DNA of 6,374 nt from an uncultured bacterium. Lineage in GTDB: Bacteria > Bacillota > Clostridia > TANB77 > CAG-508. Made by a program: the position numbers and the translations under genes. Where the stretch lies: the NCBI GenBank assembly GCA_905214245.1, contig CAJMLO010000057.1:1-6374 (forward strand), written 5' to 3'. Shown here piece after piece: positions 6,327-6,374 of this stretch. The notes beneath the pieces were generated by a model. The model was not told the DNA's origin. It was given only the letters and a program-made list of their open reading frames with translations, and searched no databases. Within the stretch, counting starts at the first letter, position 1. Each line of letters begins with the position of its first letter.

Positions 6327-6374
6327 AAGTAAATAATAAGATTATAAAATTTAATAAAAATTTTCAAAAAAAGA

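Noticed and set aside
6161..6367. A 68-codon minus-strand open frame over the final spacer
   Set aside because: The translation is an A/T-driven run of F, I, Y and L. It has no good ribosome site and covers the 11-bp repeats and promoter-like elements.

Overview
This is a low-GC (visibly A/T-rich) bacterial window with three complete genes and one gene tail, all on the + strand, separated by short spacers full of hairpins. The rpsO-pnp order, strong AGGAGG-type ribosome binding sites, A/T-rich codon choice and a PNPase of ordinary Gram-positive type suggest a low-GC Bacillota, probably a clostridial relative. That placement is inference from style and gene order; I cannot name a genus. All stops are TAA or TAG and tryptophan is TGG, so nothing points to a non-standard code.

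Layout: (1) 1-56 is the last 17 codons of rpsO (ribosomal protein S15). (2) 57-237 is a 181-base spacer with two hairpins. The second (130-210) is a long, nearly continuous stem ending 14 bases before the pnp ribosome binding site. A possible pnp promoter (101-128) would start transcripts close to the 5' edge of that stem. (3) 238-2367 is pnp, a complete polynucleotide phosphorylase with both RNase PH-like domains, KH and S1. (4) 2372-2417 is a strong intrinsic terminator, followed at once by a near-consensus sigma-A promoter (2420-2448) and an 18-bp perfect palindrome in the leader. (5) 2522-3751 encodes a membrane GT2 glycosyltransferase of the processive (QxxRW) class. (6) 3764-3802 is an 18-bp perfect hairpin packed against the ribosome binding site of the next gene. 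(7) 3824-6112 encodes a 762-residue, charged, coiled-coil-rich protein I do not recognise. (8) 6113-6374 shows no gene. It holds four tandem 11-bp repeats that look like a binding site for a PhoB/OmpR-type response regulator, and a possible promoter pointing out of the right edge.

How the genes relate: rpsO and pnp form the widely conserved ribosome/RNA-turnover pair. The hairpin in front of pnp resembles in position and form the RNase III-processed leader through which E. coli PNPase controls its own mRNA. The glycosyltransferase starts a new transcription unit. The coiled-coil gene follows it with only a hairpin and a ribosome binding site between, so its expression probably depends on read-through or on a weak promoter at the end of the glycosyltransferase gene. 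No functional link between these last two genes can be shown from sequence alone. The points most worth a second look are the pnp leader stem, the unrecognised coiled-coil protein with its two similar aromatic-basic segments, and the 11-bp repeat array.
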